A program made the position numbers and the translations under genes. 64,000 bases of DNA. Source: Streptomyces sp. NA04227. Lineage in GTDB: Bacteria > Actinomycetota > Actinomycetes > Streptomycetales > Streptomycetaceae. Below, in pieces: positions 8,882 through 18,612 of this stretch (the first letter of the stretch is position 1; each line of letters begins with the position of its first letter). The stretch spans positions 3,213,001 to 3,277,000 of the forward strand of contig NZ_CP054918.1 in NCBI RefSeq assembly GCF_013364195.1, in the 5' to 3' direction. The notes beneath the pieces were generated by a model, which did no database searches, was not told the DNA's origin, and worked only from the letters and a program-made list of their open reading frames with translations.

Positions 8882-9664
8882 TTACTTGCTCAACGCCCCG
8901 AACCTCCGCACAGCCAACGGAAAGAACACCGCCACGAGCGCCAACGGCCAGCACACAGCCAGCAGTTGCGCATGCTCGGCCGCCCACGAGCCCGACTGCA
9001 CACCGCCCTCGTTGCCGAAGAGGTCACGTACCGCCGCAGCCGTTGCCGACATCGGGTTCCACTCGACCACCGGGCCGAGCCAGTCGGGCATGGAGCCGGG
9101 GGTCGCGAAGGCGTTGGAGAGGAAGCCGACCGGCCAGACCAGGATCTGTACGGCCTGGACGAGTTCGGGCTTTCCGGCGACCATCGCCAGGTGGATGCCG
9201 GTCCACAGCATCGCGAAACGCAGCATGAGCAGCAGGCCGAAGGCGGCGAGTACCGCGCCCGGGGAGCCGTGCCAGCGCCAGCCGATGGCGAGGCCGACGC
9301 CGGCCATCACCAGGAGCGCGGCGGCCGACTGGAGCATGTCGGCGGCGGCCCGGCCGACCAGTACCGCGCCGTTGGTCATCGGCATCGAGCGGAACCGGTC
9401 GATCACGCCCTTGTTGAGGTCCTGGGTCACCGCGAGCATGGTCGCCTCCAGGCCGAAGGCCATGGTCAGCGCGAGCATGCCGGGCACCAGGTAGTCGACG
9501 TACTCGCCCGCCACGCCGCGCCCGCCGCCCATCAGGAAGCCGAACATCAGCAGCAGCATCACCGGGAACGCCAGGTTCACCACGACCTGCACGGGCTGCC
9601 GTGCCCAGTGGGCGAGTTCGCGGCGGGTCATGGTCCAGGAATCGGTCAGGGCCCAGGTGTTCAT
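8882..9664 (-). CDS. ABC-2 type transporter permease (DrrB-like)
   Basis: A 260-residue permease with six hydrophobic segments and the ABC-2 family pattern. The N-terminus is [17 protein letters not shown], followed by [21 protein letters not shown]. The conserved late segment is [23 protein letters not shown], then [24 protein letters not shown]. It resembles the DrrB/daunorubicin-export subfamily. Its ATG (9664) overlaps the stop of the ATPase gene by ATGA, so the two are translationally coupled. Substrate unknown; a hydrophobic drug or lipid is likely from family. Confidence 0.9.
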   Translation of the reverse strand: MNTWALTDSWTMTRRELAHWARQPVQVVVNLAFPVMLLLMFGFLMGGGRGVAGEYVDYLVPGMLALTMAFGLEATMLAVTQDLNKGVIDRFRSMPMTNGAVLVGRAAADMLQSAAALLVMAGVGLAIGWRWHGSPGAVLAAFGLLLMLRFAMLWTGIHLAMVAGKPELVQAVQILVWPVGFLSNAFATPGSMPDWLGPVVEWNPMSATAAAVRDLFGNEGGVQSGSWAAEHAQLLAVCWPLALVAVFFPLAVRRFGALSK

Positions 9665-10629
9665 ACGGCTGCCTCCTCGGCTGCGACTGCCTCGGTGTCG
9701 TGCGTGAGGTGCAGGAACACCTCGTCGAGGGTGGGCCTGCGCACCGCCAGGTCCTGGGCCTCGATTCCGGCCGTACCGAGGGCGCGTACGGCCTCGGTCA
9801 GGGCGGCCATCCGGTCGGTGACGGGCGCGCTGACCAGGCGCCGGTCCGCGTCCACGATCATGCCGCCGGGGAGCAGCGCGGCGGCCTCGAAGAGCCGGTC
9901 GCCGTCCTTGAGGACGACGTCGATACGGTCGCCGCCGGTGCGCGACTTCAGTTCGTCCGCGGTGCCGTCGGCGACCACCCGGCCGTCGTCCAACAGCGAG
10001 ATGCGGTCGGCCAGTTGATCGGCCTCCTCCAGGTACTGGGTGGTCAGCAGGACCGTGGTGCCACCGCCGACCAGGGAACGCACCGCCGACCACACCTCGG
10101 TCCGGCCACGGGGGTCGAGGCCGGTCGTCGGCTCGTCCAGGAACAGCACCCGGGGCTCGGTGATCAGCGAGGCCGCGAGGTCGAGCCGCCTGCGCATGCC
10201 GCCGCTGTACTGCTTGACCGCCTTGCGGCCGGTTTCGGCCAGGCCGAAGCGGGCCAGCAGCTCGTCCGCCCGCGTGCGCGCCCGGCGCGCGCCCAGGTGG
10301 TACAGCCGTCCGAACATCTCCAGGTTCTGCCACCCGGACAAGCCCTCGTCCAGGGCGGCATGCTGGCCGAGCAGACCGATCCGGCGCCGCACCTCGTCCG
10401 GTGTCCGCCGGACGTTCACGCCCGCGACCTCCACCCGGCCCGCGTCCGGCCGCAGCAGCGTCGCCAGAATCCGGACCAGGGTCGTCTTGCCCGCGCCGTT
10501 GGGTCCGAGCAGCGCGTGCACGGTGCCGGAGTCCACCCGCAGGTCCAGCCCGTCCAGCGCCCGCTTCTCGCCGTACCGCTTCGTCACGCCCTCGACGACA
10601 ACCGCCGCCGGGACCGCTGTTTCCTTCAT
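9661..10629 (-). CDS. ABC transporter ATP-binding protein (DrrA-like)
   Basis: A 322-residue ATPase. Walker A is GPNGAGKTT, the Q-loop lies in [14 protein letters not shown], the signature is [11 protein letters not shown], Walker B is [13 protein letters not shown], and the switch region is [15 protein letters not shown]. The last 70 residues form the C-terminal DrrA-type domain ([13 protein letters not shown]). The start ATG 10629 has GGGAGGG eight bases upstream. It forms a two-gene operon with the permease and is controlled from a region with two TCAAACTTGA dyads; the PadR gene next door is the obvious candidate regulator. Confidence 0.92.
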   Translation of the reverse strand: MKETAVPAAVVVEGVTKRYGEKRALDGLDLRVDSGTVHALLGPNGAGKTTLVRILATLLRPDAGRVEVAGVNVRRTPDEVRRRIGLLGQHAALDEGLSGWQNLEMFGRLYHLGARRARTRADELLARFGLAETGRKAVKQYSGGMRRRLDLAASLITEPRVLFLDEPTTGLDPRGRTEVWSAVRSLVGGGTTVLLTTQYLEEADQLADRISLLDDGRVVADGTADELKSRTGGDRIDVVLKDGDRLFEAAALLPGGMIVDADRRLVSAPVTDRMAALTEAVRALGTAGIEAQDLAVRRPTLDEVFLHLTHDTEAVAAEEAAV

Positions 10630-10675
10630 CCACGCCCTCCCACCACAAAGGGGACCAGCCCTCACACCCGGGCTA

Positions 10676-10731
10676 GTCAAACTTGAAGAGTGCCCGAAGG
10701 TAGTACCCGGGAGGCGATTGGTCAAACTTGA
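10676..10731. promoter_or_regulatory. Paired GTCAAACTTGA elements upstream of the ABC operon
   Basis: Two identical 11-bp copies of GTCAAACTTGA (10676-10686 and 10721-10731) are 45 bp apart in front of the ABC ATPase gene. Each contains the short dyad TCAA-AC-TTGA. Identical spaced dyads in a promoter region look like operator sites, probably for the adjacent PadR protein. Confidence 0.5.
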
Positions 10732-10814
10732 TTAATAGGCAAGGGCGTCGAAGCGGTCAGTGGTCCGGCCGTCGGCCGTCGGCCGTCGGTCGAGTCACCG
10801 CGCGCGACGGCACC

Positions 10815-11456
10815 TCAGCGATCGTCTTCCGGATGCCGAACCCCACTCGCGTACGGGTTCTCCTCGCCCTCCGCCAGTACGGCCCGGAACGGCTCACCCT
10901 CCCCCGCGAAGGTGTACGCGCCGTTCTCGATACGGGAGATGAGGCCACGGGTCCACTCGGCGCCCGCGTCGGCGGAGTGCACCCAGAAGTTCATGATCTC
11001 GCCGATGTGCCCGAGCTGGCCGGGGCCGTCCTCCGGTACGTAGTGCGCGGTGACCGCGTTCCGCCATTCCTGGATCCCGGCGACCCGTTGCCGCAGCAGC
11101 GCGATCGCCTCCTCGCGCGGCAGGTCGACCAGGAAGCCGATGCCCGCCGAGATCACGTCCATGCCCTGGTCGTGCGAGGTGAGCGCCTGCCGCACCAGCG
11201 CGAGGAACTCCTGCTCACCCTCCTCGGTGAGCTCGTACTCGGTGCGCGGTGGCCCGCCCGCGGTGGACGGCGCGATCTCGTGCGCGCGCAGCAGTCCCTG
11301 CTTCGCCATCTGCTTCAGGGCGTGGTAGATCGAGCCCGGCTTGGCGTTGGACCACTCGTGGGCGCCCCAGTACTCCAGGTCGTTGCGGACCTGGTAGCCG
11401 TGTGCGCGCCCGTGCTGGCGGACCGCGCCGAGGACGAGCAGACGGATCGCAGACAT
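10815..11456 (-). CDS. PadR-family transcriptional regulator
   Basis: A 213-residue PadR regulator. The winged-helix domain starts at the N-terminus (MSAIRLLVLGAVRQHGRAHGYQ) and continues through PGSIYHALKQMAKQGLL and RTEYELTEEGEQEF. A C-terminal Vir_act_alpha_C-like helical region follows. I chose ATG 11456 because the family begins directly with the helix; upstream starts add a non-homologous Pro-rich tail. It is encoded directly upstream of the DrrAB-type operon on the same strand, so drug-responsive repression of that operon is the likely role. Confidence 0.88.
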   Translation of the reverse strand: MSAIRLLVLGAVRQHGRAHGYQVRNDLEYWGAHEWSNAKPGSIYHALKQMAKQGLLRAHEIAPSTAGGPPRTEYELTEEGEQEFLALVRQALTSHDQGMDVISAGIGFLVDLPREEAIALLRQRVAGIQEWRNAVTAHYVPEDGPGQLGHIGEIMNFWVHSADAGAEWTRGLISRIENGAYTFAGEGEPFRAVLAEGEENPYASGVRHPEDDR

Positions 11457-11656
11457 GGGCACAAGAGTAGGCGTTGCGCAAGTGGCCACGGGTGGCGGCC
11501 GAACGCCGACCGGACGCGGACCCGAGGCCGCCCCGACGCCGACCAGACTCCCGCCCGGAGGGAATTCGTCCCTGGTGGACGGATACACAACCAGAGCCCG
11601 CGTTTGGTACGAAGTCCACCTATGCCGCGACCCCGCCCCCGGCGAGGATAACGATC

Positions 11657-13114
11657 ATGGAACCTCCCCACACCGGCCCACACTCAGCCACCCCGCACAC
11701 GGACACCCCACACACAGACACCTCGCACCCGGCCCCCGCACACGCGGTCACCCCACCCCCGCCCCACCCAACTCCCCTCCCCACCACCGAACTTCTGGAG
11801 CTGGACCGCCGCCACGTATGGCACCCGTACGAGCCCATGCCCGGCCGCGTGGACCCGCTGCTCGTGACCTCCGCCTCCGGTGTCCGGCTCCGGCTGGCCG
11901 AACCCGTCATGGGCAGGCGGGAGTTGGTGGACGGGATGTCGTCCTGGTGGGCCGCCCTGCACGGCTACAACCACCCCGTGCTCAACGCGGCGGCCCAGGA
12001 ACAACTGGGACGGATGAGCCATGTCATGTTCGGCGGCCTGACGCACGAGCCCGCCGTCCAACTCGCCGCGAAACTGGTGGAGATCACCCCGGACGGCCTG
12101 GAGCACGTCTTCCTCTCCGACTCCGGATCGGTGTCGGTGGAGGTCGCCGTGAAGATGTGCCTCCAGTACTGGCGCTCCAAGGGCCGCCCGGCCAAACAGC
12201 GGCTGATGACCTGGCGCAAGGGCTACCACGGCGACACCTGGCAGCCGATGTCCGTCTGCGACCCGGACGGCGGCATGCACCACCTGTGGTCCGGCGCCCT
12301 GGCCCGGCAGGTCTTCGCGGACGCCCCGCCCGCCGGGTTCGACGCCGAGCCCGACCCGGCGTACGTCTCCCACCTGCGCGACACCCTCGCCCGGCACGCC
12401 CACGAGGTGGCCGCGGTGATCGTGGAGCCGGTCGTGCAGAACGCGGGCGGTATGCGCTTCCACTCCCCCGCGTACCTGCGGGTGCTGCGCCAACTCTGCG
12501 ACGAGTACGAGGTGTTGCTCATCTGCGACGAGATCGCCACCGGCTTCGGCCGTACCGGCTCCCTCTTCGCGGTCGACCACGCAGGGATCACCCCCGATGT
12601 GCTCTGCCTGGGCAAGGCGCTGACCGGCGGCTACCTGAGCATGGCGGCCACCCTGTGCACCGAGCGGGTCGCGGACGGCATCTCCCGGGGCGAGTTCCCG
12701 GTCCTCGCGCACGGTCCGACGTTCATGGGCAACCCGCTGGCCTCCGCCATCGCCTGCGCCTCCCTGGACGTCCTGCTCGGCCAGGACTGGCAGGGCAGGG
12801 TCAAGGGCATCGAGACCGCCCTGCGGGAGGGGCTGGCCCCGGCGGCGGAGCTCCCCGGCGTCAAGGACGTACGGGTGCTCGGCGCGATCGGCGTGGTCCA
12901 GCTGGAGCGCCCCGTCGACATGGCGGCGGCGACGCGGACCGCGGTGCGCGAGGGCGTCTGGCTGCGGCCGTTCCGGGACCTCGTGTACACGATGCCGCCG
13001 TACGTCGCCGACGCGGCGGACCTGGAACGCATCTGCGCGGCTATCCGCGCCATCGCGCGCGAGAGCGGGCAGCGTGAGAGCGGTCAGCGTGAGAGCGGTC
13101 AGCGCGCGGGTTGA
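11657..13114 (+). CDS. bioA: Adenosylmethionine-8-amino-7-oxononanoate aminotransferase
   Basis: A class III aminotransferase of the BioA type (485 residues from ATG 11657). Family marks are [46 protein letters not shown], the PLP-phosphate/Asp region [15 protein letters not shown], and the cofactor lysine in CLGKALTGG. It uses S-adenosylmethionine as amino donor in biotin synthesis. The first 40 residues are a low-complexity His/Thr/Pro tract, so an internal start nearer [13 protein letters not shown] is possible. The C-terminus has three copies of ESGQR from a 15-bp repeat. No other bio genes are nearby. Confidence 0.85.
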   Translation: MEPPHTGPHSATPHTDTPHTDTSHPAPAHAVTPPPPHPTPLPTTELLELDRRHVWHPYEPMPGRVDPLLVTSASGVRLRLAEPVMGRRELVDGMSSWWAALHGYNHPVLNAAAQEQLGRMSHVMFGGLTHEPAVQLAAKLVEITPDGLEHVFLSDSGSVSVEVAVKMCLQYWRSKGRPAKQRLMTWRKGYHGDTWQPMSVCDPDGGMHHLWSGALARQVFADAPPAGFDAEPDPAYVSHLRDTLARHAHEVAAVIVEPVVQNAGGMRFHSPAYLRVLRQLCDEYEVLLICDEIATGFGRTGSLFAVDHAGITPDVLCLGKALTGGYLSMAATLCTERVADGISRGEFPVLAHGPTFMGNPLASAIACASLDVLLGQDWQGRVKGIETALREGLAPAAELPGVKDVRVLGAIGVVQLERPVDMAAATRTAVREGVWLRPFRDLVYTMPPYVADAADLERICAAIRAIARESGQRESGQRESGQRAG

Positions 13115-13220
13115 ACCACCCAACGGCCGGTCGGATCAACCGAGTTGGGGTCTGTCAAGAACGGTCGAGCCCGGCTCGGCCCGGCCCGGCCCGGGTCAGA
13201 TCCGGTCTGGTCGCGTCGAC

Positions 13221-14678
13221 TCAGAACGGAAACCGCGACCGCCCGTGCTGCACCGAGATCCACTTCTGGGTGGTGAACGCGTCCAGCATCGACTCGCCGT
13301 TCAGACGCCCGACGCCGGAGTGCTTCTCGCCGCCGAAGGGGACCACCGGCTCGTCGTGCACGGTGCTGTCGTTGATGTGGATCATTCCGGTGTGCACCCG
13401 GCGTGCGAGCCGCACGCCGCGCTCCACGTCACCGGTGTGCACGGCGCCGCTGAGTCCGTACGGGGTGTCGTTGGCGAGGGCGACCGCCTCGTCCTCGCCG
13501 TCGAAGGGCACGATCAGCGCGACGGGTCCGAGGATCTCCTGCTGGAGCACCGGCGAGTCGGCGGGCAGATCGGTGAGGACCGAGGGGGCCACCAGGTTGC
13601 CGTTCACGGCGCCGTGCAGCAGTGCCGTGGCGCCGCTGTCGATCGCCTGCTGGACGAGCGAGGAAACGGTGTCCGCCTGCGAGGAGTTGATGAGCGGGCC
13701 GATGTGGGTCTCGGGGTCCGCGGGGTCGCCGACGCGCAGGGTACGGACCTTGGCGACGAACTTCTCGGTGAACTCCCGCTCGACCGCGCGGTCCACGAGT
13801 ATCCGGTTGGCCGCCATACAGACCTGGCCCTGGTGCACGTACCGGCTGAAGACCGCCGCGTCGACCGCGTAGTCCAGGTCGGCGTCGTCCAGGACGATCA
13901 GCGCGCTGTTGCCGCCGAGTTCGAGGATGTAGCGCTTGAAGTTGGCGGCGCAGACCTGGGCGACGTGCCGCCCGGTGCGGTCGGAGCCGGTGAAGGAGAC
14001 GACCCGCGGCACCGGGTGCTCGATGAGGGCGTCGCCGATCTCGGCGATGTCGGTGACCACGACGTTCAGCAGACCGTCCGGCAGACCCGCGTCGGCGAGG
14101 ACCTTGGCGACCAGGGTGCCGCCGCAGACCGGCGCGTTCTGGTGCGGCTTGAGGACCACCGCGTTGCCGAGCGCGAGGGCGGGGGCCACCGACTTCAGGG
14201 TGAGCAGGAAGGGGAAGTTGAAGGGCGAGATGACGGCGACGACGCCGACCGGCTCGCGGTAGACCCGGTTCTCCCGGCCCTCCTCGGGCGCGGGCAGGAT
14301 CCGCCCCTCGGGCCGCAGCGCCAACTGCACTGCCTCGCGCAGGAATTCACCGGCGAGGTGGAGTTCGTAGGCCGCTTTCAGGCGGGTGCCGCCGAGTTCG
14401 GCGACGATCGCCTCGGTGATCTCCTCCTCGCGCTCCTCGATGATGCGCAACGCCCGTTCGAAGACCCGGCGACGGGTGTACGGGTTGGTCGCGCCCCAGG
14501 AACGCTGCGCGCGTTCGGCCGCCCGGTAGGCCTGGTCGACCTCGACGGCGGTGGCCACGGTGATGGACGCGAGCTTCTCCCCGTTGTACGGGTTGAAGTC
14601 GATGATGTCCCAGGAACCGCTGCCCGGCTTCCACTCACCGTCTATGTACTGGTGGGCGAGTTCGGTGAAGAAGGACAT
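13221..14678 (-). CDS. NAD(P)-dependent aldehyde dehydrogenase (benzaldehyde/vanillin-type)
   Basis: A 485-residue ALDH superfamily enzyme. The cofactor region VVAVISPFNFPFLLTLKS, the catalytic glutamate in LELGGNSALIVLDD and the nucleophilic cysteine in HQGQVCMAANRILV are intact. The C-terminal PFGGEKHSGVGRLNGE is like the aromatic aldehyde dehydrogenases (XylC/Vdh). It probably oxidises aromatic or aliphatic aldehydes to acids. The gene stands alone between convergent bioA and a regulator gene. The start ATG 14678 matches the family N-terminus. Confidence 0.9.
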   Translation of the reverse strand: MSFFTELAHQYIDGEWKPGSGSWDIIDFNPYNGEKLASITVATAVEVDQAYRAAERAQRSWGATNPYTRRRVFERALRIIEEREEEITEAIVAELGGTRLKAAYELHLAGEFLREAVQLALRPEGRILPAPEEGRENRVYREPVGVVAVISPFNFPFLLTLKSVAPALALGNAVVLKPHQNAPVCGGTLVAKVLADAGLPDGLLNVVVTDIAEIGDALIEHPVPRVVSFTGSDRTGRHVAQVCAANFKRYILELGGNSALIVLDDADLDYAVDAAVFSRYVHQGQVCMAANRILVDRAVEREFTEKFVAKVRTLRVGDPADPETHIGPLINSSQADTVSSLVQQAIDSGATALLHGAVNGNLVAPSVLTDLPADSPVLQQEILGPVALIVPFDGEDEAVALANDTPYGLSGAVHTGDVERGVRLARRVHTGMIHINDSTVHDEPVVPFGGEKHSGVGRLNGESMLDAFTTQKWISVQHGRSRFPF

Positions 14679-14811
14679 GTGATCCCCTACCCCAGAGGCA
14701 TGAGCGCGCGACTGATGTCACGTCATCGTACTTGTGTCTCACAGCTGTTGGAGGAGTGAGCACGCTTCTTGTTCTACGGACTGTCAGCGCCCCGGGGGCC
14801 GTTGACGGGTC

Positions 14812-15714
14812 TCACAGCTCCCGGATGAGCGAGGACAGGAGCTCGCGGCTGCCGTCGTCGCCGGGCGAGTCCTCCTGGAGGCGCTCCATCACCCGTCGGT
14901 ACTGGGCGACTTCCTCCGGCTTGTCGACATACAGGGCGCTGGTGAGCTGCTCCAGGTAGACGATGTCGGAGAGGTCGGTCTCGGGGAAGCTCAGCATGGT
15001 GAACGAACCGCTCTCGCCCGCGTGGCCGCCGAAGCTGAACGGCATGATCTGCAGCCGTACGTGCGGGCGTTCGGAGAGGTCGAGCAGGTGCTGCAACTGG
15101 CCGCGCATGACGGCGCGGTCGCCGTAGGGGCGGTGCAGGGCGGCCTCGTCGAGGACCACGTGCAACTGGGGAGCGCGCTCGGAGACGAGCAGCTTCTGGC
15201 GTTCCATGCGCAGGGCGACCCGGCGCTCGGTCTCGGCGGCGCTCGCGCCCTTCATTCCGCTCATACCGCGCTGCACGACGGCGTGCGCGTACGCCTCGGT
15301 CTGCAACAGGCCGTGGACGAACTGGACTTCGTAGACCCGGATCAGGGAGGCGGCGGCCTCCAGGCCCACGTAGGTCTGGAACCAGCCGGGCAGCACGTCC
15401 GAGTAACTGTGCCACCAGCCCGCGACGTTGGCCTCCTTGGCGAGGGAGAGCAGGGCGTCGCGTTCCGTGTCGTCGGTGACTCCGTACAAGGTCAGCAGGT
15501 CTTCGACGTCTCTGGCCTTGAAGCTCACACGTCCCAACTCCATGCGGCTGATCTTCGATTCGGAGGCGCGGATCGAGTACCCGGCGGCCTCACGTGTGAT
15601 GCCGTGGGCCTCCCGCAGCCGTCTGAGTTGGGAGCCCAGCAGAATCCGCCGTACGACGGACCCTCCGCCTGAGCCCATGCTCGGGGGAAGGCCCCACGAC
15701 TCCCCTGCGGTCAC
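14812..15714 (-). CDS. XRE-family HTH regulator with DUF5753 domain (whiJ/AbaA type)
   Basis: A 300-residue protein: XRE helix-turn-helix near residues 26-82 (LLGSQLRRLREAHGITREAAGYSIRASESKISRMELG), then the DUF5753 ligand-binding-like domain (VQFVHGLLQTEAYAHAVV, ..HVVLDEAALHRPYGDRAVMRGQLQHL). The GTG start at 15714 is preceded by GAGGGG; an internal ATG at 15678 has none. It lies next to an HATPase gene and a DUF397 gene, the usual companions of this Streptomyces-specific regulator class, which influences development and antibiotic production. Confidence 0.9.
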   Translation of the reverse strand: MTAGESWGLPPSMGSGGGSVVRRILLGSQLRRLREAHGITREAAGYSIRASESKISRMELGRVSFKARDVEDLLTLYGVTDDTERDALLSLAKEANVAGWWHSYSDVLPGWFQTYVGLEAAASLIRVYEVQFVHGLLQTEAYAHAVVQRGMSGMKGASAAETERRVALRMERQKLLVSERAPQLHVVLDEAALHRPYGDRAVMRGQLQHLLDLSERPHVRLQIMPFSFGGHAGESGSFTMLSFPETDLSDIVYLEQLTSALYVDKPEEVAQYRRVMERLQEDSPGDDGSRELLSSLIREL

Positions 15715-15983
15715 GTCGTCAACCCCTCACCAATGTCTTCAGCAGCCCGCAGTCTGCCATTAAAACGCTTCGGCCCGTACTCGGGCGGTTACAGAAACAG
15801 AGAGTTTGCTTAAGAGCCACACAAGACGACCCTCAGAATAAATAGGCGACAAGCGGAATACTGCTGCCATTTGGGGCGCGTGCACGTGCATCTGCCCTTG
15901 CATCTGCTCTTCCCATTGGGAAGCATGGTCCGCGCACACCGCAGCACGGCACAGCAGCGCTACGGAAACGGGGAGTGCCACGC

Positions 15984-16472
15984 ATGGGGACGAAGGCATT
16001 GACCATGCTCGAACCCTTACGACAGGGACCACCACCGCTCGACTCGGCATTCGCGTCGGCGGCCGTGTCCTGCACCCTGCCCGCCCGCTACGAAGCGGTG
16101 CGCGAGGCACGGCAGTTCACGCGCGCCACCCTGAGCCGCTGGGCCCTGGACCACCGCATCGACGACATCGCCCTCGTCACCTCCGAACTCGTCACCAACG
16201 CCCTGCGGCACGCACTGCCCGGGGACGCACTCGGAAACTGCGAGTCCGCGGAGAATGCGGTGGGGCTGCACCTGGAGCGACACCGCTCCCGACTGGTGTG
16301 TGCGGTAAGGGACTTGAGCGCCAAGGGACCGGTCGCACGCGCCGTGGACGACTTCGCCGCCGAGTCCGGCCGGGGCTTGTTCCTCGTCGACTCGTTCAGT
16401 GAGAGCTGGGGCTGGCACCCCACCCCGGAGCCCGACCAGGGCAAGATCGTCTGGGCCCTGTTCGCCCTCTGA
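15984..16472 (+). CDS. ATP-binding protein, anti-sigma factor-like HATPase_c_2
   Basis: A 162-residue single-domain GHKL ATPase. The N-box is LVTSELVTNALRHAL, the G1-like region is VCAVRDLSAKGP and the G2 region is SGRGLFLVDSFSESWGWHP. Such proteins resemble RsbW/SpoIIAB kinases without other domains. ATG 15984 is preferred because GGGGAG (15970-15974) is ten bases upstream; GTG 15975 is adjacent to that Shine-Dalgarno and too close. Its partners are probably anti-sigma antagonists or the neighbouring XRE/DUF397 pair. Confidence 0.87.
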   Translation: MGTKALTMLEPLRQGPPPLDSAFASAAVSCTLPARYEAVREARQFTRATLSRWALDHRIDDIALVTSELVTNALRHALPGDALGNCESAENAVGLHLERHRSRLVCAVRDLSAKGPVARAVDDFAAESGRGLFLVDSFSESWGWHPTPEPDQGKIVWALFAL

Positions 16473-16709
16473 ACCCGCCGGCCGCACGGACCGCACGAGC
16501 CTCTCGGACCATCCGGGTCTCCCAGGTCGCCGACCGCGACGCCCGCACCGCCGGGCACACCCCGGGTCCGCTTCCGGCTTCCGGGACGCATTTCCCAGGC
16601 CTCGTACCGCAGCCGCGGACGGGCCCACAGTCATGTCCGGATACGGGGCACCCGGTCGGCGGGGACCGGCAGTTGAGACGCCGGTCGCACAATTACCCGG
16701 AGAACCGTT

Positions 16710-16952
16710 TCAGTTACTGGCGGTGAGATGGTCGAATTCGCCATCCTTGACGCCCAGGAGCATGGCCTCTATTTCCGCCCGCGTATAAACGAGGGCGGGC
16801 CCGTCCGGAAACCGCGAGTTGCGGACGGCGACCCTGCCACCCGTCAGCTTCGCGAACTCCACGCAGGAACCCTGCGAGTTGCTGTGCCGGCTCTTCTGCC
16901 AGACCACATCGTGGAGCTCCGTGGCCGCCATGCCGTTGAACACGTCGTGCAC
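16710..16952 (-). CDS. DUF397 domain protein
   Basis: An 80-residue protein of the actinobacterial DUF397 family. The pattern is VWQKSRHSNSQGSCVEFAKL, then GRVAVRNSRFPDGPALVYTRAEIEAML. DUF397 proteins are encoded next to XRE/DUF5753 regulators and are thought to act with them in an antitoxin- or cofactor-like way; the molecular role is open. It converges with the HATPase gene. Confidence 0.85.
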   Translation of the reverse strand: MHDVFNGMAATELHDVVWQKSRHSNSQGSCVEFAKLTGGRVAVRNSRFPDGPALVYTRAEIEAMLLGVKDGEFDHLTASN

Positions 16953-17518
16953 TGGTCACTCCCGGTGGTGCAGTGGCCGATGTCGGCTTTTGGATGCAGC
17001 GGTCAACTGTCCGGATCATAGCTGTCATGCCGTGCATATGCATGGGCACATGCACGTGCACGCGGGGTGTTCCCGCGATTACAGCGACCCGGGCAGAGCA
17101 ATCCGGAGCCCGCCTCACATGGGGCGGTCGCCCACCGCCCATGATCGCGCGACCCCGGGGCAGGTCCGTCGGCCCGGGTCGAATCCCGCATGTACAAGAA
17201 AGAGACGCAGAGCACGCCCTTCCTGTTCCAAAGTCCAAGTGATTGTCCAATTTGCGGAGTTGTCGGGGTCGGGATCGAGCCACTTGGAAACAGGGCGACC
17301 CCGGCGGCTCCTGCCCCGCACCGGGGCGGGCACTCCCCGCAGACGCCGATCATGGACAACTCCCCCGGCGGCGGGGCTGGTTCGCGGATACGGCAGCGGG
17401 TCGCGTACGTGAATACGGCGGGCTCGTACGCGCCTTTCCGCCTACTCACGACCACCTGTGTGCGGACTTGAGTACGCGCGCTCATGCCCCTTGCCCCACA
17501 AGGGAGTTGGCTGGACCC
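16953..17518. other. Intergenic region without a supported gene
   Basis: About 565 bp between divergent genes. A cluster of alternating TGCA/ATGCA words lies at 17029-17066 (for example GTGCATATGCATG and CACATGCACGTGCACG). A similar run occurs at 15878-15908, on the other side of the cassette. Near 17175 a short T-arm-like sequence occurs, but no tRNA folds around it. I see no coding sequence. Confidence 0.6.
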
Positions 17519-17932
17519 ATGACCGAGACCGCCCCGCAGTCCGTTACGCAGACGGCCGTGCAGACCGACATGCAGATCGCCGTGCAGACCGATGTGAGCG
17601 AGCCCCGTCGCCGTAGCTGCATCGCCCCGATCCTGGCGACATTCCTCACGCTGCCGGGTCTGCTGGTGAGTTGGGCCCTCGTCGGCATCTCGCCGATGGC
17701 CTGCGACTCCTGCAACGAGGAGGAGGGCGACCAGTTCACGAACAGCTTCGACATCGCGGTCGAGGTCTGGACGGTCAGTGGCGCACTGACGCTCGCCCTG
17801 CTTGTCATGGCCTGGGTACCGCCCACCCCGGTCCGCAGGTCCAGCGTCCCGGAGATCCTCAGCCTGCTCGCCCCGCTCGCGGCTCTCCTGAGCTGGGGCA
17901 TCTTCTACGCGATCGTGGACTGGCCCGCCTGA
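17519..17932 (+). CDS. Small membrane protein of unknown function
   Basis: A 137-residue protein with three predicted hydrophobic segments (APILATFLTLPGLLVSWALV, SGALTLALLVMAWV and ILSLLAPLAALLSWGIFYAIV). Between the first two is a short extracytoplasmic or cytoplasmic loop CDSCNEEEGDQF with two cysteines. The N-terminal 30 residues contain a partly repeated QTAVQTD motif from a DNA repeat. The ATG at 17519 follows AGGGAG (17501-17506). I do not recognise the family. Confidence 0.75.
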   Translation: MTETAPQSVTQTAVQTDMQIAVQTDVSEPRRRSCIAPILATFLTLPGLLVSWALVGISPMACDSCNEEEGDQFTNSFDIAVEVWTVSGALTLALLVMAWVPPTPVRRSSVPEILSLLAPLAALLSWGIFYAIVDWPA

Positions 17933-18009
17933 GGCCCACCCCACAACGACAACGGGCCGCCGAACCGGTCAAGGTCCGACGGCCCGCGGCCGTACAGGTG
18001 TGCGCGGAC

Positions 18010-18531
18010 TCAGGAAGCCGGCGGCGCCGGGGTCGGCATGCCCGAGGGCAGGTCGGTGCCCTCGGTGCGCTGGAAGGTCTCGTCGCCGAAGCCCTCCCAG
18101 GAGACGGTCAGGGTCTTCGCGTCCACGGACTTGACGTGACCCTCGTTGCGGTCGGTGTTGCCGTCCGTGCACTTGAGCTCGACCATCTGCATGCCCGCCT
18201 TCTCACCGGCGGTGCCGCTGCACACGGAGCCGCCCGAGGAGAAGAGCCCGGCCTTGCCCTGGTTGACCACCAGGGCGACGGCGTTGCCACCCTTGGTGGA
18301 GAGCCAACTGCCTTCCAGGCCCTTGCCGTTGCCGGTGCCGGAGTCGCCGGAGTCCGGGGTCGCGGACTCGTCGTCGGCCGGGGCGGAGGACTCCGCCGAC
18401 GGCTTGGCGTTGTCCTTGTCCTTGGAGTCGTCGCTGTCGCTGCTGCAGCCGGTCAGTACGAGTGCGGCGGCGACCGGCAGCACGGCGGCTGCCATCCGTA
18501 CGCGCCTGAGGACAGAGGTCGCAGAGGTCAT
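18010..18531 (-). CDS. Secreted lipoprotein of unknown function
   Basis: A 173-residue lipoprotein: signal peptide with lipobox LVLTGCSSD (Cys near residue 28), then a Ser/Asp/Lys-rich linker of about 50 residues. A small C-terminal domain of about 95 residues follows (LEGSWLSTKGGNAVALVVNQGKAG.. VSWEGFGDETFQRTEG) with two cysteines that could form a disulfide. ATG 18531 is preceded by GGGGAG. The domain looks like a small beta-rich lipocalin-type fold, but I cannot name a family. Confidence 0.8.
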   Translation of the reverse strand: MTSATSVLRRVRMAAAVLPVAAALVLTGCSSDSDDSKDKDNAKPSAESSAPADDESATPDSGDSGTGNGKGLEGSWLSTKGGNAVALVVNQGKAGLFSSGGSVCSGTAGEKAGMQMVELKCTDGNTDRNEGHVKSVDAKTLTVSWEGFGDETFQRTEGTDLPSGMPTPAPPAS

Positions 18532-18612
18532 GGACTCCCCCATGGAACTTGGCAGGGCCCGCACCGTCCTCGGCGCGCGGCCCGTACCGGCTCGGATCAA
18601 CAGTTTGGCAAG

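Noticed and set aside
7607..10018. An 803-codon plus-strand frame over gadB and the ABC genes
   Set aside because: Arg/Pro/Gly-rich out-of-frame reading, with no recognisable domain.
8882..10648. A single 588-residue minus-strand frame covering both ABC genes
   Set aside because: Only its C-terminal 260 residues are the permease; the front part is a wrong-frame reading of the ATPase, which has its own intact frame.
17160..17195. T-arm-like sequence GGGTCGAATCCCG suggesting a tRNA or att remnant
   Set aside because: No acceptor, D or anticodon arms can be folded around it.
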